This document shows, in pieces, positions 1 to 8,193 of a stretch of 64,000 nucleotides of DNA (positions are counted from its first letter, which is position 1; every line of letters begins with the position of its first letter). The translations under genes were made by a program, and so were the position numbers. Source of the stretch: CAWHQZ01 sp963831645 (GTDB lineage: Bacteria; Pseudomonadota; Alphaproteobacteria; Rhizobiales; Aestuariivirgaceae); assembly GCA_963831645.1 (NCBI GenBank), contig CAWHQZ010000017.1, positions 186,001-250,000 on the forward strand. The letters are read 5' to 3'. The notes beneath the pieces were generated by a model. It saw only the letters and a program-made list of their open reading frames with translations. It did not search any database and was not told where the DNA came from.

Positions 1-694
1 AGGAAACGCCTGACCGATTTCGCTGCTGCGGACTTTCGCGTCGCCGCAAGCAGCATTCGGTTTGCCGGCGGCAAGGTGGTGATCGGCGGCAAGACGCTGA
101 CCTTCGGCGAGCTGGCGCGACGAGCGCATGGCGCGCGCGTCCATCTTTCCTCGACCGGATTCTATGCCACGCCCGTCAATCGCCTGGGACCGTGCGTCGG
201 CGCGCGGCAATCCATTCTTCTACTTTGCCTACGGTGCAGCCTGCTCCGAGGTCACCGTCGACACGTTGACGGGGGAGTACCGGCTGGACCGCGTGGACAT
301 TCTGCACGATGTCGGCAGATCCCTGAATCCCGCCGTCGATATCGGACAGATAGAGGGCGCCTTCGTGCAGGGCGTGGGCTGGCTCACCACCGAGGAACTG
401 GTGTTCGATGAGAAAGGCCGGCTCAGCACGCATGCGCCGTCGACCTACAAGATCCCCACGGCCTCTGACGTGCCCGAAGATTTCCGGGTGCAGATATGGA
501 AGTCCGATGGCAACCGCGCCGCCACCCTCTATCGCTCGAAAGCCGTGGGCGAACCGCCGCTGATGCTCGCGCTGTCGGTGTTTTCCGCCATTACCGATGC
601 CTTGGCCAGCCTGAAGCCGGGCGCCGTGCCGCCGCTCGACGCCCCGGCGACGCCGGAAGCGGTGATGCGGGCGGTCGCTGCGATGCAGGGCTGA
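1..694 (+). CDS. xdhB: Xanthine dehydrogenase molybdopterin-binding subunit (C-terminal part, frameshifted)
   Basis: This is the C-terminal third of the large molybdenum-cofactor subunit of xanthine dehydrogenase, which oxidises hypoxanthine and xanthine to urate. The gene enters from outside the window. The reading frame runs from base 1 to about 176 (ending in STGFYATP) and resumes one frame over at about 178 with IAWDRA and PFFYFAYGAA, so there is a one-base indel near 175-180. The later part carries the family motifs DILHDVGRSLNPAVDIGQIE and EGAFVQGVGW. It ends 8 nt before xdhC. Either a sequencing indel or an inactivating mutation explains the shift; both halves are otherwise well conserved. 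Confidence 0.9.
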
Positions 695-702
695 GTCGCA
701 GC

Positions 703-1680
703 ATGCGCGTGTGGCGCACGATCGCGAACCTCGTGAAAAGCTATGGCCGCTGCGCCATGGTGACGGTGGTGGAGGTGAGAGGCTCGGCTCCGCGGGAGGA
801 GGGTGCCCGTCTCTTCGTCGTCGAGGGAGGAGGCTATCGCGGCACCATAGGCGGAGGGGCCCTCGAATGGCGCGCCCTCATCGAGGCGCAGGACGCTCTG
901 CGCCGGCGGGCGGGGCCGAAGATCGTCAGCATGGTGCTGGGTCCCCATCTCGGTCAGTGCTGCGGCGGTCAGGTGAAGTTGATGATCGAAGTCCTGGAGG
1001 ACGATGACCTGCCCATGATCCGCGAGCTGGCAGCGCGGGAAAAAAGCGGCCGGTTCGCCACAGTGACCGTGCTCGCCGGAGGAAAGGTGGAGCGCCGTCC
1101 CGACACCGGGCCGGTCTCGAGTGCAGGCGTGCGTTTCCTCGCCAGTGACACGCTCATCGAGCAGTTCGGCGAGGAACCTCGGACGATCTACCTTTTCGGC
1201 GCCGGGCATGTAGGCCGCGCTCTTGTTCTGGCGCTCGCGCCCCTGCCGTTTGCCGTGACGTGGATCGACAGCCGCAGCGAGGCCTTTCCTGCCGCTGTTC
1301 CCGCCAACGTCTCGATCGATCAGCGCCCGGATCCCGCCGCGGCTGTTCCGCTGGCGCCGGCCGGCACCTTCGTTCTGGTGATGACCCACAGCCATGCCAT
1401 GGATCTGGCGATCGTTGCGCGCGCCCTGACGATGAGCCGCATTCCATACGTCGGGGTGATCGGCAGCGACACCAAGCGGGCCCGCTTCCTCTCACGGTTG
1501 CGGGCGGCGGGAGCCAGGGAAAGCGAAGTCGCCCGGTTCGTTTGTCCGATCGGCCTCCCCGGGATCCGTTCCAAGGTTCCCGCGATCATCGCTGCATCGA
1601 CCGCCGCCGATCTTTTGGCCCGCGATGAATTGCTCGCTCTAGCATCGGTTCCGGTAACCCTCGTGCACAAGACTGCTTGA
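703..1680 (+). CDS. xdhC: Xanthine dehydrogenase accessory protein XdhC
   Basis: XdhC binds molybdenum cofactor, protects it, helps it gain the terminal sulfur and inserts it into XDH. The 325-residue product has the N-terminal XdhC/CoxI motif GSAPREEGARLFV, the conserved GQCCGGQVKL segment, and a C-terminal Rossmann-type domain beginning FGAGHVGRAL. I chose ATG 703, eight bases after the xdhB stop, because the homology starts there (MRVWRTIANLV); the frame is open further upstream inside xdhB but that part is not conserved. It sits between xdhB and an ABC importer, the usual alphaproteobacterial purine arrangement. Confidence 0.93.
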   Translation: MRVWRTIANLVKSYGRCAMVTVVEVRGSAPREEGARLFVVEGGGYRGTIGGGALEWRALIEAQDALRRRAGPKIVSMVLGPHLGQCCGGQVKLMIEVLEDDDLPMIRELAAREKSGRFATVTVLAGGKVERRPDTGPVSSAGVRFLASDTLIEQFGEEPRTIYLFGAGHVGRALVLALAPLPFAVTWIDSRSEAFPAAVPANVSIDQRPDPAAAVPLAPAGTFVLVMTHSHAMDLAIVARALTMSRIPYVGVIGSDTKRARFLSRLRAAGARESEVARFVCPIGLPGIRSKVPAIIAASTAADLLARDELLALASVPVTLVHKTA

Positions 1681-1681
1681 T

Positions 1682-3289
1682 ATGGCCAAGCGGCGGGGGG
1701 CAGAGGTCGCGGTTTCCCGGCAGACAGGAAACGAAGGCGCGGAGCCCTGGCTGCTCGAGGCGACCGGCATCGACAAGTCCTTCGGCAGTCTGAAAGCCAA
1801 CGATCAGGTCTCGTTGCGTGTGAAGCAGGGGGAGATCCACGCCCTTCTGGGTGAAAACGGGGCCGGCAAGTCGACGCTCGTCAAGATCATCTACGGATCG
1901 CTGCAGCCGGATGCCGGTGAGATCCGTTGGCTCGGCAACCAGGTGAAAATCTCCAATCCGGCCGCCGCCCGTAAGCTCGGCATCGGCATGGTGTTTCAGC
2001 ATTTCTCATTGTTCGAGGCGCTCACGGTGGTGGAGAACATCGCACTTGCCATGGCGGGAGCCCTCGACCTCGACAGCTTGTCGGCGAAAATCGCCAGGGT
2101 CTCCGGCGAGTACGGCTTGCCGCTGCATCCCGGCGCGACCGTTGCCGACCTGTCGGTGGGCGAGCGCCAGCGCATCGAGATTGTCCGCTGTCTGCTGCAG
2201 GAGCCGCGGCTTCTGATCATGGATGAGCCGACCGCAGTGCTGACGCCCAATGAGGCCGAGCAGCTGTTTCGGACTCTCAGGCGTCTGGCAGTCGAGGGCT
2301 GCGCCGTGCTCTACATTTCCCACCGCCTCCAGGAGGTCAAACAGCTTTGCCACAGCGCAACGATACTTCGCCACGGCAAGGTGGTGGCCACGGCAGACCC
2401 GCGCAAGGAGACGGCTCGTTCGCTCGCCCGCCTCATGGTCGGCGCCGACATCGCCGTCATCAAGGCTGCATCTCCCGCTCATGACCGAACCCTGCGCCTG
2501 CAGCTCGACCGGCTCGGTCAGGCGGCCGACAATCCCTTTGCGGTCACGTTGAAGAATGTCTCGCTGGACGTTTTCGGCGGCGAAGTCGTCGCAATCGCCG
2601 GGGTTGCCGGAAACGGTCAATCCGAGCTCTTCGATGCCATCTCGGGTGAGCGGGAGAACGACCAGCCCGACGCCGTCATCCTGAACGGCAAGCCGGCCGG
2701 CAAGCTCGGCGTAAGTGAGCGCCGCAAGCTCGGGGCGGCATTCGTTCCCGAAGAACGGCTGGGTCACGGAGCCGTTCCCGGATTCACGCTCTCCGAGAAC
2801 GTCATGTTGACCCGCCACTCCGCGGACGCCGGGCTGATCCGCAATGGCTTCCTTGACCTCGCCGCCGCGAGCGAGGTCGCCGCCCGGGTGTCGCGCGACT
2901 ACGATGTTCGCAAGGGCAAGGCGGATCCGGAAGCGCGGGCGCTATCAGGCGGAAATCTCCAGAAGTTCGTCGTCGGGCGTGAGCTTGATCGCAAGCCCTC
3001 GGTGCTGGTTGTCAACCAGCCCACCTGGGGCGTCGATGCCGGTGCGTCGGCGGTAATCCGCCAGGCCCTGGTCGATCTTGCACGCTCGGGCTCGGCGGTG
3101 CTGGTCATCAGCCAGGACCTCGACGAGATTTTCGAGATCGCGGATCGCATCGCGGTCATCTCGCGTGGCGAGGTCTCGCCCGCCCATCCTGCAGCCCAGA
3201 TGTCGCTGGACAGGATCGGATTGCTCATGGCAGGCGCCCATGAACATCAATCCCCCTCCGAGGACAGGCATCTTGCGGCTGGTGCTTGA
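1682..3289 (+). CDS. BMP/nucleoside-type ABC importer, tandem ATP-binding protein
   Basis: This 535-residue ATPase has two fused nucleotide-binding domains, as in the sugar/nucleoside importers RbsA and YufO/NupA. The first domain has Walker A GENGAGKST, signature LSVGERQRIEI and Walker B LLIMDEPTAVLTP. The second is degenerate, with GVAGNGQSE in place of Walker A, signature LSGGNLQKFVVGRE and VLVVNQPTWGVD. ATG 1682 follows the xdhC stop directly. It overlaps the first permease by 50 nt, so the four transporter genes are one unit. Purine nucleobase or nucleoside transport is inferred from xdhC, puuD and guaD alongside. Confidence 0.92.
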   Translation: MAKRRGAEVAVSRQTGNEGAEPWLLEATGIDKSFGSLKANDQVSLRVKQGEIHALLGENGAGKSTLVKIIYGSLQPDAGEIRWLGNQVKISNPAAARKLGIGMVFQHFSLFEALTVVENIALAMAGALDLDSLSAKIARVSGEYGLPLHPGATVADLSVGERQRIEIVRCLLQEPRLLIMDEPTAVLTPNEAEQLFRTLRRLAVEGCAVLYISHRLQEVKQLCHSATILRHGKVVATADPRKETARSLARLMVGADIAVIKAASPAHDRTLRLQLDRLGQAADNPFAVTLKNVSLDVFGGEVVAIAGVAGNGQSELFDAISGERENDQPDAVILNGKPAGKLGVSERRKLGAAFVPEERLGHGAVPGFTLSENVMLTRHSADAGLIRNGFLDLAAASEVAARVSRDYDVRKGKADPEARALSGGNLQKFVVGRELDRKPSVLVVNQPTWGVDAGASAVIRQALVDLARSGSAVLVISQDLDEIFEIADRIAVISRGEVSPAHPAAQMSLDRIGLLMAGAHEHQSPSEDRHLAAGA

Positions 3290-4352
3290 AAGGCGTTCCG
3301 AGCGCTCGAAGGCGATGGCGCTTCTGTCGCCGGTCCTGGCCGTGGTGCTGACGCTGATTGCCGGCGGCGTCATATTCGCTCTGCGCGGTCTCGACCCGCT
3401 GCACGCGCTCTATGTCTACTTCGTGGAGCCGCTGACGGCGCGCTGGTCCCTCGAAGCGCTGATCGTCAAGGCGACGCCCTTGGTGCTGATCGCCGCCGGG
3501 CTCGCCGTCTGTTACCGGGCCAACGTGTGGAACATCGGCGCCGAGGGCCAGTTGACGCTCGGGGCCGTGCTGGGTGGGCTCGTACCCGTCTATTTTGCGG
3601 CGTGGCAATCACCTCTGACGCTCGTTTCCATGCTTGCGCTTGGTGCACTGGGAGGCATGGCGCTGGCTGCTGTCCCCGCATGGTTGAAGAATCGCTTCAG
3701 CGCCAACGAAATTCTGACCAGCCTCATGCTCGTGTACGTGGCGCAGCTGTTTCTCGACTGGCTGGTTCGTGGCCCGTGGCGCGACCCCCTCGGCTTCAAC
3801 TTTCCGAAGTCGGTGACTTTCGAAGGCTGGCAATTGTTGCCGATGGTCACCGGCGCCGTACACATCGGGGCGCTGTTTGCGCTGATCGCCGCACTGTCGC
3901 TCTATGTCGTTGTGGGCCGTACCCTCAAGGGCTTCGAAGTCCGGGTGCTCGGCAGCGCGCCGCGGGCGGGGCGGTTTGCCGGCTTTTCGCGAGCTCGCGT
4001 GGTGACTTTCTGCTTCCTGCTGTCCGGCGCCCTCGCCGGGCTTGCCGGCGTCTGCGAGGCCATGAGCACGGTCGGCCAGCTGCAGCCCACGATCTCGCCG
4101 GGCTACGGCTTTACCGCCATCATCGTTGCGTTCCTCGGACGTCTCAATCCGATCGGCGTTCTGTTCGCCGGCCTGATGCTTGCCCTGAGCTATCTGGGCG
4201 GCGAGGCAGCGCAGGTGACGCTCGGCGTCTCCGACAAGATTGCCCGGGTGTTCCAGGGCATTCTGCTCTTCTTCATCCTCGCCTGCGATGTCCTCATTCT
4301 CTATCGCCTCCGCCTGATCAGATGGCGCCCGACACAGGTGGCTCGTGCTTGA
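3240..4352 (+). CDS. ABC importer permease, BMP/nucleoside type (first)
   Basis: An inner-membrane permease of the BPD_transp_2 family (RbsC/YufP-like), 370 residues with about ten hydrophobic segments. It has the family segments NVWNIGAEGQLTLGAVLGG and LNPIGVLFAGLMLALSYLGG. ATG 3240 is inside the 3' end of the ATPase gene, giving a protein that begins MNINPPPRTG with a basic N-terminus before the first membrane span. It pairs with the next gene to form the heterodimeric channel of the purine-linked importer. Confidence 0.9.
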   Translation: MNINPPPRTGILRLVLERRSERSKAMALLSPVLAVVLTLIAGGVIFALRGLDPLHALYVYFVEPLTARWSLEALIVKATPLVLIAAGLAVCYRANVWNIGAEGQLTLGAVLGGLVPVYFAAWQSPLTLVSMLALGALGGMALAAVPAWLKNRFSANEILTSLMLVYVAQLFLDWLVRGPWRDPLGFNFPKSVTFEGWQLLPMVTGAVHIGALFALIAALSLYVVVGRTLKGFEVRVLGSAPRAGRFAGFSRARVVTFCFLLSGALAGLAGVCEAMSTVGQLQPTISPGYGFTAIIVAFLGRLNPIGVLFAGLMLALSYLGGEAAQVTLGVSDKIARVFQGILLFFILACDVLILYRLRLIRWRPTQVARA

Positions 4353-5259
4353 AGCGATCATCCTCACCATCATTACGGCCTCGACACCGCTGCTGCTTGC
4401 AGCACTCGGAGAGCTGGTGACCGAACGCTCAGGGGTGCTCAATCTCGGCGTCGAAGGCATGATGGTGGTGGGGGCGGTGTGTGGTTTCGGGGGAGCCTTC
4501 CTCACCGGTTCGACCGTTTTGGGGATACTTGCCGCCATCCTCTCCGGCGCGGCACTGGCAGCGCTGTTCGGCGTCATGACGCTGAATTTGGTGACCAACC
4601 AGGTAGCGACCGGCCTGGCACTTACGCTGCTGGGCCTGGGTCTTTCGGGACTCATCGGCGAGCGCTTTGTCGGCCAGCCGGGCGTCAGGCTGGAGAAAGT
4701 TGCGGTGCCGTTCTTGACCGACGTTCCATTTGTTGGGCGCATCCTTTTCGATCAGGATCCGCTGGTCTACGCCTCCCTGTTGCTCACTGCCGCGGTCGCC
4801 TATGTGCTGTTCCGTACCCGGGCGGGCCTCGTCATCCGCGCCGTCGGCGACAGTCATCAATCCGCCCACGCCCTGGGCTTCAGCGTCATCAGGGTGCGCT
4901 ACGGATGCGTGCTGTTCGGCGGCGCCTGCGCCGGGCTTGCCGGCGGGTATCTGTCGCTCGCCTATACGCCGCAATGGATCGAAAACATGACTGCCGGGCG
5001 CGGCTGGATTGCGTTGGCTCTGGTGGTCTTCGCCTCATGGCTGCCGTGGCGCGCTGCCGTCGGCGCCTATCTCTTCGGCACGATTTCCATTTTCGGCTTC
5101 GCCGTTCAAGCCATGGGACTGGGCATTCCCTCGCAGTTCCTGTCCGCGCTGCCCTATCTCGTCACCATCGCCGCGCTCGTCGTGATTTCGGGCAACCGCT
5201 TTCTCATGCGCGCCAACACGCCGTCCTGCCTTGGCCAGCCATTTGTTCCAGATCGCTGA
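4345..5259 (+). CDS. ABC importer permease, BMP/nucleoside type (second)
   Basis: Second permease of the importer, 304 residues, YufQ-like. It has the characteristic LTERSGVLNLGVEGMM-type segment (here VTERSGVLNLGVEGMM) near residues 27-42 and multiple membrane spans. The start is GTG 4345, overlapping the upstream permease by 8 nt, which indicates translational coupling. The two permeases, the tandem ATPase and the following binding protein form a complete BMP-family importer embedded in purine catabolic genes. Confidence 0.9.
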   Translation: MLEAIILTIITASTPLLLAALGELVTERSGVLNLGVEGMMVVGAVCGFGGAFLTGSTVLGILAAILSGAALAALFGVMTLNLVTNQVATGLALTLLGLGLSGLIGERFVGQPGVRLEKVAVPFLTDVPFVGRILFDQDPLVYASLLLTAAVAYVLFRTRAGLVIRAVGDSHQSAHALGFSVIRVRYGCVLFGGACAGLAGGYLSLAYTPQWIENMTAGRGWIALALVVFASWLPWRAAVGAYLFGTISIFGFAVQAMGLGIPSQFLSALPYLVTIAALVVISGNRFLMRANTPSCLGQPFVPDR

Positions 5260-5336
5260 TGCAATTCCACAAGGCCGCAAAATGAGATAGGAACGCCACG
5301 AAGGTTCCGGCTGTTCGAACAGGAAGGAGACGTCGA

Positions 5337-6401
5337 ATGAAGAAATATCTGCTGGCGGCGGCAGCCGCGGTGATGGCCTTGACCGGGGCGGCGGCAACTG
5401 CCTCCGCCAAGACCAAGGCCTGCTGGATCTACGTCGGTCCGATCGGCGATCACGGCTGGTCCTACCAGCATCACCAGGGCCTGCTTGCCGTTCAGAAGGA
5501 GCTCGGCGACAAGGTCGAGACCGTTCACGTGGAGAACGTCTCGGAGGCCGATTCCGAACGCTCCATCGAGCGCCTGGCGCGCGACGGCTGCAACATCATT
5601 TTCACGACCTCGTTCGGGTTCATGGAGCCGACGCTCAAGGTCGCCAAGAAGTTTCCCGACGTGAAGTTCGAGCATGCGACCGGGTACAAGACCGCCGAAA
5701 ACGTCACCACCTACAATGCGAAGTTCCACGAAGGCCGTTATGTGATCGGCCAGATTGCCGCCAAGGTGTCGAAGTCCGGCGTGGCGGGCTACATCGTTTC
5801 CTTCCCGATTCCGGAAGTGGTGTCGGGCATCAACTCGTTCATGCTCGGCGCGCAGTCGGTCAATCCCGACTTCAAGGTCAAGATCGTGTGGGTGAATACC
5901 TGGTACGATCCGGGCAAGGAGGCTGACGCGGCCAAAGTCCTGTTCGGCCAGGGCGCCGACATCATTGTCCAGCATACGGATTCGACGGCTCCCCTTCAGG
6001 TGGCTGAAGAACAGGGCAAACACGGCTTCGGCCAGGCATCCGACATGATCAAATTCGCGCCCAAGGCGCAACTCACTGCCATCGTGGACAATTGGGCGCC
6101 CTATTACGTGCGCCGCGTCAACGACGTGATCAGCGGCGCCTGGAAGTCGCAAGCCTCTTGGGACGGCATGGCCGAAGGCACGGTGGTGATCGCGCCTTTC
6201 ACCAATCTTCCCGACGACGTGGTCAAGATGGCGACCGAGACGGCCGAAAAAATAAAGTCGGGCGCGCTTCATCCGTTTACCGGCCCCATCACCCGGCAGG
6301 ACGGAACGGTGGTTGGTGAAGCGGGCAAGCCGCTGCCCGATGGAGACATTCTTGCCATGAACTGGTACGTCAAGGGAGTCGACGACAAGCTGCCGCAGTA
6401 G
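5337..6401 (+). CDS. BMP family ABC transporter substrate-binding protein
   Basis: Periplasmic binding protein of the BMP/PnrA family, 354 residues, with a clear Sec signal peptide (MKKYLLAAAAAVMALTGAA...ASA). The family core is visible in WIYVGPIGDHGWSYQHHQG and DIIVQHTDSTAPLQ. A strong Shine-Dalgarno AGGAAGGAGA lies 7-15 nt before ATG 5337. The gene is separated from puuD by a long inverted repeat. The purine context suggests it binds a nucleobase, urate-type compound or nucleoside; the exact ligand cannot be read from the sequence. Confidence 0.92.
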   Translation: MKKYLLAAAAAVMALTGAAATASAKTKACWIYVGPIGDHGWSYQHHQGLLAVQKELGDKVETVHVENVSEADSERSIERLARDGCNIIFTTSFGFMEPTLKVAKKFPDVKFEHATGYKTAENVTTYNAKFHEGRYVIGQIAAKVSKSGVAGYIVSFPIPEVVSGINSFMLGAQSVNPDFKVKIVWVNTWYDPGKEADAAKVLFGQGADIIVQHTDSTAPLQVAEEQGKHGFGQASDMIKFAPKAQLTAIVDNWAPYYVRRVNDVISGAWKSQASWDGMAEGTVVIAPFTNLPDDVVKMATETAEKIKSGALHPFTGPITRQDGTVVGEAGKPLPDGDILAMNWYVKGVDDKLPQ

Positions 6402-6403
6402 CA

Positions 6404-6499
6404 ATTCCCCTCCCCCTTGCGGGGAGGGGTTAGGGGCGGGGGGTTCGGCGAGGCGAGATGACCCCCACCCTTGATCCCTCCCCACAAGGGGGAGGGAAT
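6404..6499. repeat. Long GC-rich inverted repeat between binding-protein gene and puuD
   Basis: Two arms of about 40 bp, each rich in CCCCTCCCCCTTG / CAAGGGGGAGGG, face each other around a loop TTCGGCGAGGCGAGATG. The left arm starts 2 nt after the binding-protein stop. The right arm contains the puuD ribosome binding site GGAGGG at 6491-6496. It resembles the dispersed palindromic repeats seen between genes in many Hyphomicrobiales. It could stabilise the upstream mRNA or mask puuD translation. Confidence 0.8.
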
Positions 6500-6503
6500 C
6501 GCC

Positions 6504-7688
6504 ATGAGCGCCTTCTTTGCCGACTGGCTCAACCTCCTCCTGCGCTGGGCGCACCTGATCGCGGGCATCAGCTGGATCGGCACCTCGTTCTACTTCGTGG
6601 CGCTCGACTTCAGCCTCAGGAAGCGCGCCGGGATGAACCCCGGCGTCGCCGGCACCGCCTGGGAGGTGCACGGCGGCGGCTTCTACCATGTCGAGAAGTA
6701 CCTCGTGGCGCCAAAGACGCTGCCGGATGATCTCATCTGGTTCAAATGGGAGGCGTATCTGACGTGGGTCACCGGATTCCTCCTGCTGGTCGTTCAGTAC
6801 TACTGGAACGCCTCCACCTATCTCATCGATCCCTTGGTTCTGCCGCTCGAATGGTACGACGCCGTCGCGATCTCGCTGGGGGGCCTCATCGGCGGCTGGC
6901 TGGTATATGACTTGCTCTGCCGCTCGCCGCTCATCGGCAAGCCGGTGCTCCTCGCTGCGGCGGTTTTCGTGGTCATCGTGGCGGCTGCCTGGGGTTTCGC
7001 CCAGGTGTTCTCCGGCCGCGGTGCGATCATCCACGTCGGCGCATTCATCGGCACCATCATGGCCGCCAACGTGTTCGCGGTGATCATCCCCAATCAGCGC
7101 CGTATTACCGAGGCGCTCATGAAAGGGCAGGATCCCGATCCCGCTCTTGGCATCACGGGCAAGCAGCGTTCGTTGCACAACACGTATCTGACTCTTCCGG
7201 TCCTGCTGTTGATGCTCGCCAACCACTATCCGATGCTCGCCAACCATCCACACTCCTGGCTGCTCGTCGCCCTGATCCTGGTGGGTGGGGCGTGCCTGCG
7301 ACACTTCCTCGTCCGCTACGAGGTGGGCGATCCCTTCGGCGCCATCGCCTGGACGCTGCCGTTCATCCTGGGCGCGCTCGCGATCGCCGTCGTCCTGACG
7401 GCGCCCAGGATCGAAGATGTCTCCGCCCTGCCCAGGGTCGGCGATGGGGAAGTTATGGCCATAAGCCGGAAGCACTGCGTCATGTGTCACGCGCGAAAGC
7501 CCACCCACGAAGGCTTCACCGAAGCTCCCAAGGGTACCGTGCTCGAGACCATAGATGACCTCAAGCGCTTCGCCGTGTTGATCGACCGGCAGACCGTGCA
7601 AACCCATGCCATGCCGCTGGGCAATGAGAGCGACATGACCGTGGAGGAGCGGCGCACGCTCGGCGTCTGGCTCCGGCAGAACCGTTAA
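6504..7688 (+). CDS. puuD: Urate oxidase PuuD, membrane protein with C-terminal cytochrome c domain
   Basis: PuuD is the membrane urate oxidase that converts urate to 5-hydroxyisourate and passes electrons to a cytochrome c domain rather than to O2. The 394-residue protein begins MSAFFADWLNLLLRWAHLIA with the conserved HLIAGISWIGTSFYF, has about eight membrane spans, and ends with a c-type haem site CVMCH at residues 325-329 and a probable axial Met in AMPLGN near 370. ATG 6504 is preceded by GGAGGG, which lies in the inverted repeat. uraD follows after 4 nt. Confidence 0.94.
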   Translation: MSAFFADWLNLLLRWAHLIAGISWIGTSFYFVALDFSLRKRAGMNPGVAGTAWEVHGGGFYHVEKYLVAPKTLPDDLIWFKWEAYLTWVTGFLLLVVQYYWNASTYLIDPLVLPLEWYDAVAISLGGLIGGWLVYDLLCRSPLIGKPVLLAAAVFVVIVAAAWGFAQVFSGRGAIIHVGAFIGTIMAANVFAVIIPNQRRITEALMKGQDPDPALGITGKQRSLHNTYLTLPVLLLMLANHYPMLANHPHSWLLVALILVGGACLRHFLVRYEVGDPFGAIAWTLPFILGALAIAVVLTAPRIEDVSALPRVGDGEVMAISRKHCVMCHARKPTHEGFTEAPKGTVLETIDDLKRFAVLIDRQTVQTHAMPLGNESDMTVEERRTLGVWLRQNR

Positions 7689-7692
7689 GCCC

Positions 7693-8193
7693 ATGAAGCT
7701 GTCGATTGCCGAAGTGAATGCCATGAGCGGCGACGGCTTCGTTTTGGCATTCGGGGGCGTCGCCGAGCATTCACCCTGGGTTGCGCGCCAAGCCGCGAGC
7801 GCGCGGCCGTTCCCGTCCCGTGAAGCCATGATCCAGGCGTTCGCCGACGCCCTTAAAGGAGCCCCCAGGGACGCCCAGCTGGCGCTGCTGCGGGCCCACC
7901 CCGATCTCGGCGCGCGCGGCGGGCTATCCGAAGAGTCCTCGCATGAACAGACCGGAGCCGGGCTTGGCAATCTTTCGATTGATGAACGGTCCCGCCTCAG
8001 CGAGCTTAACAGGCTCTACAGATCGAAGTTCGGCTTTCCCTTCATTCTTGCGGTGAGGGGCGCTATCCCGCAGCAGATACTCACGCACTTTGCCGAACGC
8101 GTGGACCACTCGGCAGCCGCCGAGCTCGCGATTGCGCTGGGTGAGGTCAGCCGCATCATCCGCTTCCGCATTGAGGACCGCATCGGGCCATGA
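7693..8193 (+). CDS. uraD: OHCU decarboxylase
   Basis: UraD converts 2-oxo-4-hydroxy-4-carboxy-5-ureidoimidazoline to (S)-allantoin. The 166-residue product has the family motif HPDLG with the catalytic His at residue 69, then EQTGAGL, and the C-terminal FPFILAVRG segment. It starts 4 nt after puuD and overlaps guaD by 4 nt. The intermediate enzyme, hydroxyisourate hydrolase, is not in the window, so it must be encoded elsewhere or that step is spontaneous. Confidence 0.93.
   Translation: MKLSIAEVNAMSGDGFVLAFGGVAEHSPWVARQAASARPFPSREAMIQAFADALKGAPRDAQLALLRAHPDLGARGGLSEESSHEQTGAGLGNLSIDERSRLSELNRLYRSKFGFPFILAVRGAIPQQILTHFAERVDHSAAAELAIALGEVSRIIRFRIEDRIGP

Noticed and set aside
3609..4742. A 377-codon minus frame over the two permeases
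   Set aside because: Antisense to conserved membrane proteins, with no recognisable domain and low-complexity Arg/Pro/Ser composition.
5154..7970. A 938-codon open frame on the minus strand
   Set aside because: It runs antisense to the BMP binding protein, puuD and uraD, which have clear homology and start signals. Its composition (rich in His, Arg, Gln, Gly) is that of a GC-rich antisense shadow.
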